Positions 1 through 5,193 of a stretch of DNA of 7,291 bases are shown piece after piece. The stretch lies in contig NZLV01000028.1 of assembly GCA_002694345.1 (NCBI GenBank), forward strand, positions 1 through 7,291, read 5' to 3'. Made by a program: the position numbers and the translations under genes. Every line of letters starts with the position of its first letter. Position 1 is the stretch's first letter. The notes below the pieces were generated by a model. The model was not told where the DNA came from. It made no database searches and saw nothing but the letters and a program-made list of their open reading frames with translations. This DNA comes from Maricaulis sp. GTDB taxonomy: Bacteria > Pseudomonadota > Alphaproteobacteria > Caulobacterales > Maricaulaceae.

Positions 1-13
1 GCTCTTCCGATCT
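1..13 (+). other. Residual Illumina sequencing adapter at contig end
   Basis: The first 13 bases, GCTCTTCCGATCT, are identical to the 3' end shared by both standard TruSeq-type adapters. The match begins exactly at base 1, as expected for an untrimmed read end carried into an assembly. These bases are very probably not genomic and should be masked. It also implies that the left edge is a true contig end, where coverage and accuracy may be low. Confidence 0.93.
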
Positions 14-154
14 AGAGACAATTCGCTTTCGAGATATCGTGATCCAAGTTCATGAAGTCTCGTCTGAGTCCATCGAGTATTCGGTTTTGTCACATTCTGG
101 GCCGTCTTAGGTGAAGTTCTTTTCTGTCGGCGCGCTGCCGCAGGGTCTGTTCGG
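14..154. other. AT-richer non-coding stretch at contig end
   Basis: No gene is supportable here. Bases 14-120 are about 45% GC by hand count, clearly below the GC-rich genes that follow. The stretch lies downstream of the minus-strand acyltransferase stop codon (155-157). A plus-strand frame is open from about 15 to a TAG at 108-110, and could be the tail of a truncated convergent gene, but about 31 open codons is unremarkable by chance. A 4-bp stem at 128-140 (CGGC/GCCG) has no T-tract on either side and is not a convincing terminator. Confidence 0.5.
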
Positions 155-877
155 CTAATTCCCGCGCCGCGGGAAGAGCCGTGATCTCAACCAGCCCAGC
201 GTGGAATTGCCCTTGAGGGCTTGCTGGTAGGCCGTGTCGAAGAAGCGGTCCATGCCCGCCGGGTCGGCGAACATGTCGCTGCGGGCGCGCATGGGTTCGT
301 TCGGGTCGATGCGGCGGATCACTTTCGCCGGGTTGCCGGCGACAATCGTGTAGGGCTCGACATCCTTCACCACGACCGAGCGGGCGCCGACGACGGCGTG
401 CTCGCCAATGGTCACGCCCTTGCCGATATAGGCGCCATCGCCGATCCAGACATTGCGTTCCAGCTTGACCGGCTTCCAGGCCGGTTGCGGGTCGACGCGG
501 TCATGGATGGAGTGCCAGTCGCAATCACTGATCGTCACGCGATTGGCGATCAGGCAGTCATCGCCCAGCTCGATGGAGCCGGCGGCCAGAAGCTTTGTGC
601 CCGGGGCCAGGAAGACATGGCTGCCCAGCGTGATCTTGCCCGCCTGGGTTTGCGGCGACCAGACCGTCAAACGCACCGGATCGGCCGCCGTGGCGACGAT
701 ATGGATGCGCTCGCCGGCGGTGATGTTCGGGCCGAAAACCTCGACATGCCAGGGCAGGACGATTTTCGGATCGACGCCGATTTCGTCGAAATGCGGGGTC
801 AGGAAGTGCCGCGCCCAGGCATTCTCGAAGCCTTCCCAGGCCTTGTGCATCCAGTAGGGGCGGTGGTCGCGGCGCAT
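155..877 (-). CDS. Hexapeptide-repeat (LbH) acyltransferase, WcaF/NodL-like
   Basis: A probable cytosolic O- or N-acyltransferase of the left-handed parallel beta-helix superfamily, which moves an acetyl or other acyl group from CoA (or ACP) to a sugar or similar acceptor. From the ATG at 875-877 the protein has 240 residues. Hexapeptide turns occupy about residues 81-185 (e.g. ITLGSHVFLAPGTKL, VWIGDGAYIGKGVTIGEHAVVGA) and end in the typical GNPAKVIRRI at 181-190. The DCDWH segment puts His122 where this superfamily carries its catalytic histidine. A C-terminal tail of about 50 residues follows the helix. An in-frame TTG at 944-946 would add 23 residues, but those are Arg/Pro/Ala-rich, look non-conserved and have no Shine-Dalgarno, so the ATG is preferred. 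The gene is divergent from the thioesterase. The acceptor is unknown: WcaF-like exopolysaccharide acetylation is one option, but no polysaccharide genes adjoin it. Confidence 0.85.
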   Translation of the reverse strand: MRRDHRPYWMHKAWEGFENAWARHFLTPHFDEIGVDPKIVLPWHVEVFGPNITAGERIHIVATAADPVRLTVWSPQTQAGKITLGSHVFLAPGTKLLAAGSIELGDDCLIANRVTISDCDWHSIHDRVDPQPAWKPVKLERNVWIGDGAYIGKGVTIGEHAVVGARSVVVKDVEPYTIVAGNPAKVIRRIDPNEPMRARSDMFADPAGMDRFFDTAYQQALKGNSTLGWLRSRLFPRRGN

Positions 878-910
878 CCGATTGTCCGTTCGGTGTCTGG
901 TTTTAGGGCT

Positions 911-930
911 TGCCGCGGGCAGGCGCGGCA
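911..930. repeat. Perfect 7-bp inverted repeat in divergent intergenic region
   Basis: TGCCGCG (911-917) and CGCGGCA (924-930) form a perfect dyad separated by 6 bases, between the divergent acyltransferase and thioesterase starts. No T-tract follows on either strand, so it is not a terminator. It could be an operator for a dimeric regulator or a hairpin in the acyltransferase leader. In GC-rich DNA a 7-bp dyad can also arise by chance, and if the acyltransferase starts at the upstream TTG this would be coding sequence. Confidence 0.3.
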
Positions 931-1009
931 GGAATGCTGAGCGCAATCAGACAATAACATGCGCCGCCTGTCTCGGTTTCCGTGCAGGACGGCTTCGCGG
1001 AGGGACGAT

Positions 1010-1441
1010 ATGGATTACTCGGTCGTGATGACGGCAGAAGAGGTCACCACCTATCTGGATGAGGTGTTTCCGGCCTGGAGTTCCGGCGGTCTGGGGATCA
1101 AATCGATCACGCCCGGCTGGGCGGAGGTGACCCAGGAAGCCGGGAAGAACAATTTGCGCCCTGGCGGCACGGTGAACGGGCCGACGCTGTTCACCCTGGC
1201 CGATTTCGCGGCCTATGCCGTGATCCTGGGGCATGTCGGCCAACAGGCCCTGGCCGTGACGACCAATCTTTCGATCAACTTCCTGCGCAAGGCTCCGCCC
1301 GGGGCCGTGGTCGGCCATTGCCGCTTGTTGAAACTGGGCAAGCGGCTGGCGGTCACCGATTGTGATATCACCTCGGTTGAGACAGGGGAGTTGATCGCAC
1401 AGGCCCACGCAACGTATTCCCTGCCGCCAACCAAGGCGTAA
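1010..1441 (+). CDS. PaaI-family hotdog-fold thioesterase
   Basis: A small acyl-CoA thioesterase-like protein of 143 residues, the usual size for single-domain hotdog enzymes of the PaaI/4HBT type, which hydrolyse acyl- or aryl-CoA thioesters in the cytoplasm as dimers or tetramers. The diagnostic segment NLRPGGTVNGPTLFTLADFA covers residues 48-67: the central hotdog helix with its conserved acidic residue, Asp65. The classic HGG is replaced by NGP, a variant I associate with a PaaI-like subgroup in alphaproteobacteria. Strand motifs TTNLSINFLRKAP (84-96) and the C-terminal AHATYSLP also fit the family. The start at 1010 is preferred because GGAGG (999-1003) lies 6 nt upstream. The reading frame extends up to an ATG at 959, but that N-terminus looks non-coding. 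It is first in a compact plus-strand cluster; only 9 nt separate its stop from the DUF3253 gene. Substrate unknown. Confidence 0.88.
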   Translation: MDYSVVMTAEEVTTYLDEVFPAWSSGGLGIKSITPGWAEVTQEAGKNNLRPGGTVNGPTLFTLADFAAYAVILGHVGQQALAVTTNLSINFLRKAPPGAVVGHCRLLKLGKRLAVTDCDITSVETGELIAQAHATYSLPPTKA

Positions 1442-1450
1442 GAGAGAGCC

Positions 1451-1708
1451 ATGAGCGAAGACACCGGTATTGATCCCATCGAAGCGGCCATCCTGAAACT
1501 GGTGTCCGAAGCGCCCGAGGGCCGTTCCATCTCGCCGGCCGATGTCGCCAAGGCGATCGATCCGGAGCGTTTCAACCGCAAATTCGGCCATGTCCGCCAG
1601 GCCGCGATCCGGCTGGCTGTCGAGGGCAAGGTGACGATCCTGCGCAAGGGCAAGCCGGTCGAGGATCCGGAGAACTTCAAGGGCGTCTGGCGCATTGGCC
1701 GCGCCTGA
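1451..1708 (+). CDS. DUF3253 domain protein (winged-helix-like)
   Basis: An 85-residue protein matching the DUF3253 family, whose biochemical role is not established as far as I know. It reads as a compact winged-helix fold: a first helix at about residues 8-19 (DPIEAAILKLVS), a SISPADVAKAID helix-turn segment at 26-37, a likely recognition helix VRQAAIRLAVEG (48-59), then a wing hairpin KVTILRKGKPV (60-70) and a closing strand VWRI. The VR..A..L..EGK...LRKGKPV pattern is the family hallmark. A purine-rich GAGAGAG leader precedes the ATG. It starts 9 nt after the thioesterase stop, and its last 14 nt overlap the glycosylase-like gene, so the three are probably cotranscribed. The fold suggests nucleic-acid binding, but no partner or target can be read from the sequence. 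Family assignment is fairly secure; function is not. Confidence 0.82.
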   Translation: MSEDTGIDPIEAAILKLVSEAPEGRSISPADVAKAIDPERFNRKFGHVRQAAIRLAVEGKVTILRKGKPVEDPENFKGVWRIGRA

Positions 1709-2285
1709 TCTCGATCAGCTTCTCGCCGAGATCCGCGCCTGCCGGCAGTGTGCCGAGGCCCTGCCGCATGAACCGCGTCCGGTGATCCGGGCGTCAGCGA
1801 CCGCGCGCATCCTGATTGTCGGCCAGGCCCCGGGCACGCGTGTCCATGCGTCCGGCAAACCCTTCACCGATCCCTCCGGCGACCGTTTGCGTGACTGGAT
1901 GGGCGTGGATGAAGCCGTTTTCTATGATGAGAGCCGGATCGCGATCGCGCCGATGGGGTTCTGTTTCCCCGGGCTGGACGAGAAGGGCGGGGATCTGCCG
2001 CCGCGCCGGGAATGTGCGCCCCTGTGGCAGGAACCGGTGAGGGCGGCCTTGCCGCAAGTGCGACTCACGCTTCTGGTCGGCCAGTATGCCCAGCGTTTTT
2101 ACCTGGGTTCGCGCATGCACAAGACGCTCACCGAGACGGTCCGGAATGCAATGAATTATGCGCCGGATTTCCTGCCCCTGCCGCACCCGTCCTGGCGAAA
2201 TAATGCCTGGATTCGCAAAAACTCCTGGTTCGCGGCAAAAATTCTCCCAATGCTGCGATGCCGCATTGAAGAAATGTTATCATAA
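1695..2285 (+). CDS. Uracil-DNA glycosylase superfamily protein, FeS-type cysteines
   Basis: A 196-residue protein of the UDG superfamily (COG1573-like), whose members cut the N-glycosidic bond of uracil or related damaged bases at the start of base-excision repair. Motif A is GQAPG (residues 43-47), followed by SGKPFTDPSGDRLRDWMG (53-70), which aligns with the family-4 TGxPFxGxAGxxL segment. Motif B is PLPHPS (161-166). Cys16, Cys19, Cys90 and Cys107 give C-X2-C-X70-C-X16-C, the spacing of the [4Fe-4S] ligands in family-4 enzymes. However, motif A has Gln where family 4 has Glu, and the family-4 TN before the third Cys reads AP (IAIAPMGFC), so uracil excision is not assured. The start is TTG 1695, overlapping the DUF3253 gene by 14 nt: no other start codon precedes the CxxC, and AAGGG at 1679-1683 is a weak, distant ribosome-binding site. 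Translational coupling is likely. Confidence 0.83.
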   Translation: MAAPDLDQLLAEIRACRQCAEALPHEPRPVIRASATARILIVGQAPGTRVHASGKPFTDPSGDRLRDWMGVDEAVFYDESRIAIAPMGFCFPGLDEKGGDLPPRRECAPLWQEPVRAALPQVRLTLLVGQYAQRFYLGSRMHKTLTETVRNAMNYAPDFLPLPHPSWRNNAWIRKNSWFAAKILPMLRCRIEEMLS

Positions 2286-2291
2286 TCCCGA

Positions 2292-2310
2292 TTTGGGGCG
2301 GTTTGGGGCG
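2292..2310 (+). repeat. Tandem TTTGGGGCG direct repeat, 10-bp period
   Basis: TTTGGGGCG occurs at 2292-2300 and again at 2302-2310, separated by one G, so the two copies lie one helical turn apart on the same DNA face. They sit directly upstream of a candidate -35 box for the leucine dehydrogenase gene and just after the glycosylase-like stop. The position suits an activator or repressor site, but no regulator is identifiable and the repeat is short. Confidence 0.4.
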
Positions 2311-2311
2311 C

Positions 2312-2340
2312 TTGATCGGAAACTCGTGAAAGGGTATTCC
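2312..2340 (+). promoter_or_regulatory. Candidate sigma-70-type promoter for leucine dehydrogenase
   Basis: TTGATC (2312-2317) and TATTCC (2335-2340) are separated by 17 nt in the 107-nt gap before the dehydrogenase gene. The -35 box matches 4 of 6 consensus bases. The -10 box matches only 3 of 6 and lacks the final T, so this is tentative. Transcription would begin near 2347, giving a leader of about 45 nt. Confidence 0.3.
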
Positions 2341-2392
2341 AGCGCCGATTTCGCAGCACAGTCTGCCTTCGCTTCAAAAGGGTAAGCCCGTA

Positions 2393-3466
2393 ATGAGTGT
2401 TCTCGAGCATCCGTCTTTCGACAATCACGAGAAAGTTCTGTTCGCGACCGACGAAGTCACCGGCCTGCGCGCCATCATCGGTGTCCACTCGACGGCCAGC
2501 GGCCCGGCCTGCGGCGGTTGCCGTATGTGGTCCTATCCCAATTCCGAAGCCGCCCTGACTGACGTGCTGCGTCTGTCCCAGGGCATGAGCTACAAGAACA
2601 TCATGGCGGACCTGCCGATCGGTGGCGGCAAATCCGTCATCATGAAGCCGGAAGGCGCCTTCGACCGCCAGGCCCTGTTCGAGGCCTTCGGCCGCGCCGT
2701 GGAAAGCCTCAATGGCGAATACATCTCTGCGGAAGATGTCGGTGTGAGCCCGGACGACATGATGGCCGTGCGCCGCTCCACCGCACACGTGGTCGGCCTG
2801 CCGGAAGGCAAGGCGGCGTCGGGCGACCCGTCGCCGGTGACCGCCGAGGGCGTGTTCCGCGGCATCCAGGTCACCGCCGAGCGGGGTCTGGGCAAGCGCG
2901 ACCTCAATGGCGTGAAGATCGCCATTCAGGGCGCGTCGGGCCATGTCGGCACCTATCTGGCCGGCCATCTGGCCAAGGCCGGCGCCGACCTCTTCATCAC
3001 CGACATCAACCAGGACGGTCTGGAAAAGCTGAAGGCCGAATACGGTGCCACGATTGTCGGCCTGGACGAGATCTACGACCAGGATGTCGACATCTTCGCG
3101 CCGTGCGCCCTGGGTGCCATCATCAACATGGACACGATCGATCGCATCAAGGCGAAGATCATCGCCGGTGCGGCCAACAACCAGCTCGCCACGCGCGAGA
3201 TGGGTGAGGAAGTCCTCAAGCGCGGCAAGATCTACGCGCCGGACTATGTGATCAATGCCGGCGGCATCATCAATGTGATGGGCGAGATTGCCGGTGATTT
3301 CGACCCGGCCTGGGTCAAGGGCAAGCTGGACGGTCTGGAAGCGACGCTGGGCGAGATCCTCGACCTGTCCTCCGACCAGGGCCGCCCGTCCAACCTGATC
3401 GCCGACGAGCTCGCTCGCCAGCGCATCGAAGACAAGCGCGCCGCCAAGCTGGCGAAAGTGGCCTAG
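2393..3466 (+). CDS. ldh: Leucine dehydrogenase (Glu/Leu/Phe/Val dehydrogenase family)
   Basis: A cytosolic NAD-dependent amino acid dehydrogenase that reversibly deaminates leucine, and probably valine and isoleucine, to branched 2-oxo acids plus ammonia. The 357 residues are close to the length of Bacillus leucine dehydrogenases. N-terminal substrate domain: GPACGGCRMW (37-46), substrate-binding Lys68 in SYKN and catalytic Lys80 in PIGGGKS, the same numbers as in the Bacillus enzymes, plus Asp115 in SAEDVG. C-terminal Rossmann domain: IQGASGHVG (178-186), with acidic Asp204/Asn206 (TDIN) after the second strand favouring NAD over NADP, then AANNQL (260-265) and the INAGG loop (287-291). The nucleotide loop is GASGHVG, one residue longer than the usual GxGxxG/A. 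ATG 2393 is preceded by AAGGG (2378-2382). The gene probably has its own promoter and ends at a strong terminator. Family is certain; leucine over valine or phenylalanine is inferred from overall similarity. Confidence 0.93.
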   Translation: MSVLEHPSFDNHEKVLFATDEVTGLRAIIGVHSTASGPACGGCRMWSYPNSEAALTDVLRLSQGMSYKNIMADLPIGGGKSVIMKPEGAFDRQALFEAFGRAVESLNGEYISAEDVGVSPDDMMAVRRSTAHVVGLPEGKAASGDPSPVTAEGVFRGIQVTAERGLGKRDLNGVKIAIQGASGHVGTYLAGHLAKAGADLFITDINQDGLEKLKAEYGATIVGLDEIYDQDVDIFAPCALGAIINMDTIDRIKAKIIAGAANNQLATREMGEEVLKRGKIYAPDYVINAGGIINVMGEIAGDFDPAWVKGKLDGLEATLGEILDLSSDQGRPSNLIADELARQRIEDKRAAKLAKVA

Positions 3467-3491
3467 CCCTTTCCGGCAGACGCTGAAACGG

Positions 3492-3520
3492 AAAACCCCG
3501 CCTCGATGAGGCGGGGTTTT
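3492..3520. terminator. Strong hairpin terminator between convergent genes
   Basis: AAAACCCCGCCTC (3492-3504) pairs perfectly with GAGGCGGGGTTTT (3508-3520) around a GAT loop: a 13-bp stem, GC-rich in its inner nine pairs, followed by TTTTTG on the plus strand. It ends transcription of the leucine dehydrogenase gene 26 nt after its stop. Read on the minus strand it is followed by TTTTCC, so it probably also terminates the iron-transport/DUF805 transcript, whose last stop codon is at 3535. Confidence 0.93.
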
Positions 3521-3534
3521 TGTTTGTGCGCTGA

Positions 3535-4119
3535 TCAGTCGGGGATCGGGCCGTGCTGGGTGGGTTTGGTCGTGCTGGACCCAGCCAGTTGGACCAGGAG
3601 AAGCACCAGGCAGAGCAGGTAGGCGATATTGTTCACAAAGCCGGCGAAGAACAGCATCAGATCCGGTTCACCCGATGCGAACTGGCTGAACAGGGTCGAG
3701 AAGATCGCCGCACCGGTCATCAGCAAAGCGACCGGGACCAGAGCGATGAAACCGCTCAGACCGCGATCATGCAGGCGCCGGGTTGTCGCGGCGGCCAGCA
3801 GGATGATGGCGAGAAGGCCGGCCCCTCCCATCGGCAGGAAAATTCCGGAAAGGTCGGGCATGAACCCGGCATCAGGCGCCAGCGTCGCGGAGTAGTGTCC
3901 CGGCGAGCGCTCAATGTGGACAGCATCGGGGTTTTCAGCTGCGAAGGCCTCGAACTGTTCAATCACCCCGTCCGTTCCAGCGGAAATGCTGATCATGATG
4001 ACGATGAGAAGCAGACCCAGCACTGACCCCGCATAGGGCCAGAAGACACCGGGCCGATCACGTCCCGAGAACGTTGTCAGCTTGGAGAGATTGTGTTTGA
4101 TCGCTGAGATGAAAGCCAT
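3535..4119 (-). CDS. DUF805 family inner-membrane protein
   Basis: A 194-residue membrane protein of the DUF805 family; members are widespread but no molecular function is established. Visible hallmarks are FSGRDRPGVFW near the N-terminus (17-27), the highly conserved TTRRLHDRGLSGF (112-124) leading into a membrane segment, and a GPIPD C-terminus. Four hydrophobic segments are apparent at about 28-47, 95-112, 123-145 and 160-178. A polar insert of about 45 residues (48-93) between the first two is larger than I expect for the shortest family members and would be a soluble loop, probably periplasmic. The start at 4119 is supported by a GGGGGA-type ribosome-binding site a few bases upstream. 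The gene begins 30 nt after the ATPase gene's stop with no terminator between, so it is probably the last gene of the iron-transport transcript. A role in iron uptake is only suggested by position. Confidence 0.88.
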   Translation of the reverse strand: MAFISAIKHNLSKLTTFSGRDRPGVFWPYAGSVLGLLLIVIMISISAGTDGVIEQFEAFAAENPDAVHIERSPGHYSATLAPDAGFMPDLSGIFLPMGGAGLLAIILLAAATTRRLHDRGLSGFIALVPVALLMTGAAIFSTLFSQFASGEPDLMLFFAGFVNNIAYLLCLVLLLVQLAGSSTTKPTQHGPIPD

Positions 4120-4149
4120 GGTTTCCCCCGAAATACGGCTCTTGAATTC

Positions 4150-5193
4150 CTAGCGTTTCACCACCGTCACATAAGCCGGATCCAGCTCCACGCTGACCCG
4201 GTCGCCCTCATGCAGCGGCGAGGGGAAGGCGGTATGCGCGTGCCAGTGTGGCGTGTCACCCGCGACGGGCGCAAACTCCAGCACCAGATGCGTGCCGGCG
4301 GAACGGCGGCGGGTGACCGTGAAGGCGCCATCCTCGGCCAGCGACAGGCTGAAGGCCTGCGGACGGATCAGCACGTGGACGGTCTCGCCGTCCTCGAACC
4401 CGGCAGCATTGACGGCCCCGAAGGGCGTGTCGGCCCGGCCATTGTCGATTGTGCTCTCGAAAATCTCGACATCACCCAGAAGGCGCGCTGCCATGGCGCT
4501 GACCGGGCGCATCCACACCTCTTCCGGTGAGCCGGTCTGGATGACGCGGCCGCCATCCATCAGCGCCAGCTCGTCGGCCACGGCCATGGCCTCTTCGGCG
4601 TCATGGGTGACAATCATCGCCGTCGCGCCGGCGGCTTTCAGCGTCTGCACGGTGCGTTCACGCAGTTCGTGGCGCAGGCGGCGGTCGAGACCGGAGAAGG
4701 GTTCGTCCAGCAGGATGATCGCCGGCGAGGGGGCCAGGGCCCGGGCCAGGGCGACGCGCTGTTGCTCGCCGCCGGAGAGTTCATGCGGATAGGCCCTGGC
4801 CTTGTGGCCCAGCTCGGCGGCTTCCAGCTGCGTCTGGGCGATGGCTTTCGCGTCCTGGCCCTTCAGGCCGAAGGCGACATTGGACAGGGCATCCAGATGC
4901 GGGAAGAGGGCATAGTCCTGGAACACCATGCCGACGCGGCGGGTTTCCGGCGGGACATGGGTGCCGGTGCCGCTCCAGACCGTATCGCCCAGGCGGATTT
5001 CGCCGCCATCGAGGCGCTCCAGGCCGGCTATCGCGCGCAGGAGGGTGGACTTGCCGCTGCCCGACGGGCCCAGCAGGGCGGTGATCCGGCCGGCATGCAG
5101 GTCGAGATCGGCCGAGGCCAGGGCGGCCTGACCCTTCTTCACATAGCGGCGCTGGGCACCGCGTACGCTCAACACTGTCTGCGTTTGGCTCAT
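4150..5193 (-). CDS. fbpC: Ferric iron ABC transporter ATP-binding protein
   Basis: The ATPase that powers a three-part Fe3+ importer, acting as a dimer on the cytoplasmic face. It has 347 residues, the usual length for FbpC/PotA-type ATPases. All nucleotide-binding motifs are intact: Walker A GPSGSGKST (42-50), Q-loop Gln92 in VFQDYALFPH, signature LSGGEQQR (139-146), Walker B IILLDEP with catalytic Glu164, D-loop SGLD (167-170) and H-loop His197 in VTHD. After the nucleotide-binding domain (to about 235) comes a C-terminal TOBE-like regulatory domain (about 240-345), including VLIRPQAFSLS. Its ATG overlaps the permease stop by four bases (ATGA), indicating translational coupling. Specificity for ferric iron rests on the neighbouring permease and binding protein, because the ATPase alone resembles spermidine, sulfate and thiamine transporters. 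Any iron-responsive (Fur-type) control would lie upstream of the window. Confidence 0.92.
   Translation of the reverse strand: MSQTQTVLSVRGAQRRYVKKGQAALASADLDLHAGRITALLGPSGSGKSTLLRAIAGLERLDGGEIRLGDTVWSGTGTHVPPETRRVGMVFQDYALFPHLDALSNVAFGLKGQDAKAIAQTQLEAAELGHKARAYPHELSGGEQQRVALARALAPSPAIILLDEPFSGLDRRLRHELRERTVQTLKAAGATAMIVTHDAEEAMAVADELALMDGGRVIQTGSPEEVWMRPVSAMAARLLGDVEIFESTIDNGRADTPFGAVNAAGFEDGETVHVLIRPQAFSLSLAEDGAFTVTRRRSAGTHLVLEFAPVAGDTPHWHAHTAFPSPLHEGDRVSVELDPAYVTVVKR

Noticed and set aside
15..110. Possible 3' end of a plus-strand gene at the left edge
   Set aside because: Only about 31 open codons with no recognisable motif, in AT-richer sequence next to an adapter remnant; an open frame of this length is common by chance.
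128..140. Short hairpin (CGGC/GCCG) downstream of the acyltransferase as a terminator
   Set aside because: The stem is only 4 bp and is not followed by a T-tract on the minus strand.
221..940. Plus-strand 239-codon open frame opposite the acyltransferase
   Set aside because: The minus-strand frame has unmistakable hexapeptide repeats and a catalytic DWH motif; the plus frame is Asp/Gly/Arg-rich without family features.
878..946. TTG-initiated N-terminal extension of the acyltransferase
   Set aside because: The 23 added residues are Arg/Pro/Ala-rich, no Shine-Dalgarno precedes the TTG, and an ATG at 875-877 gives a family-typical N-terminus.
2156..2968. Minus-strand 270-codon open frame spanning the glycosylase-like gene end and the leucine dehydrogenase
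   Set aside because: It lies opposite two recognisable genes, crosses their intergenic region, and has a biased His/Ala/Arg composition with no recognisable domain.
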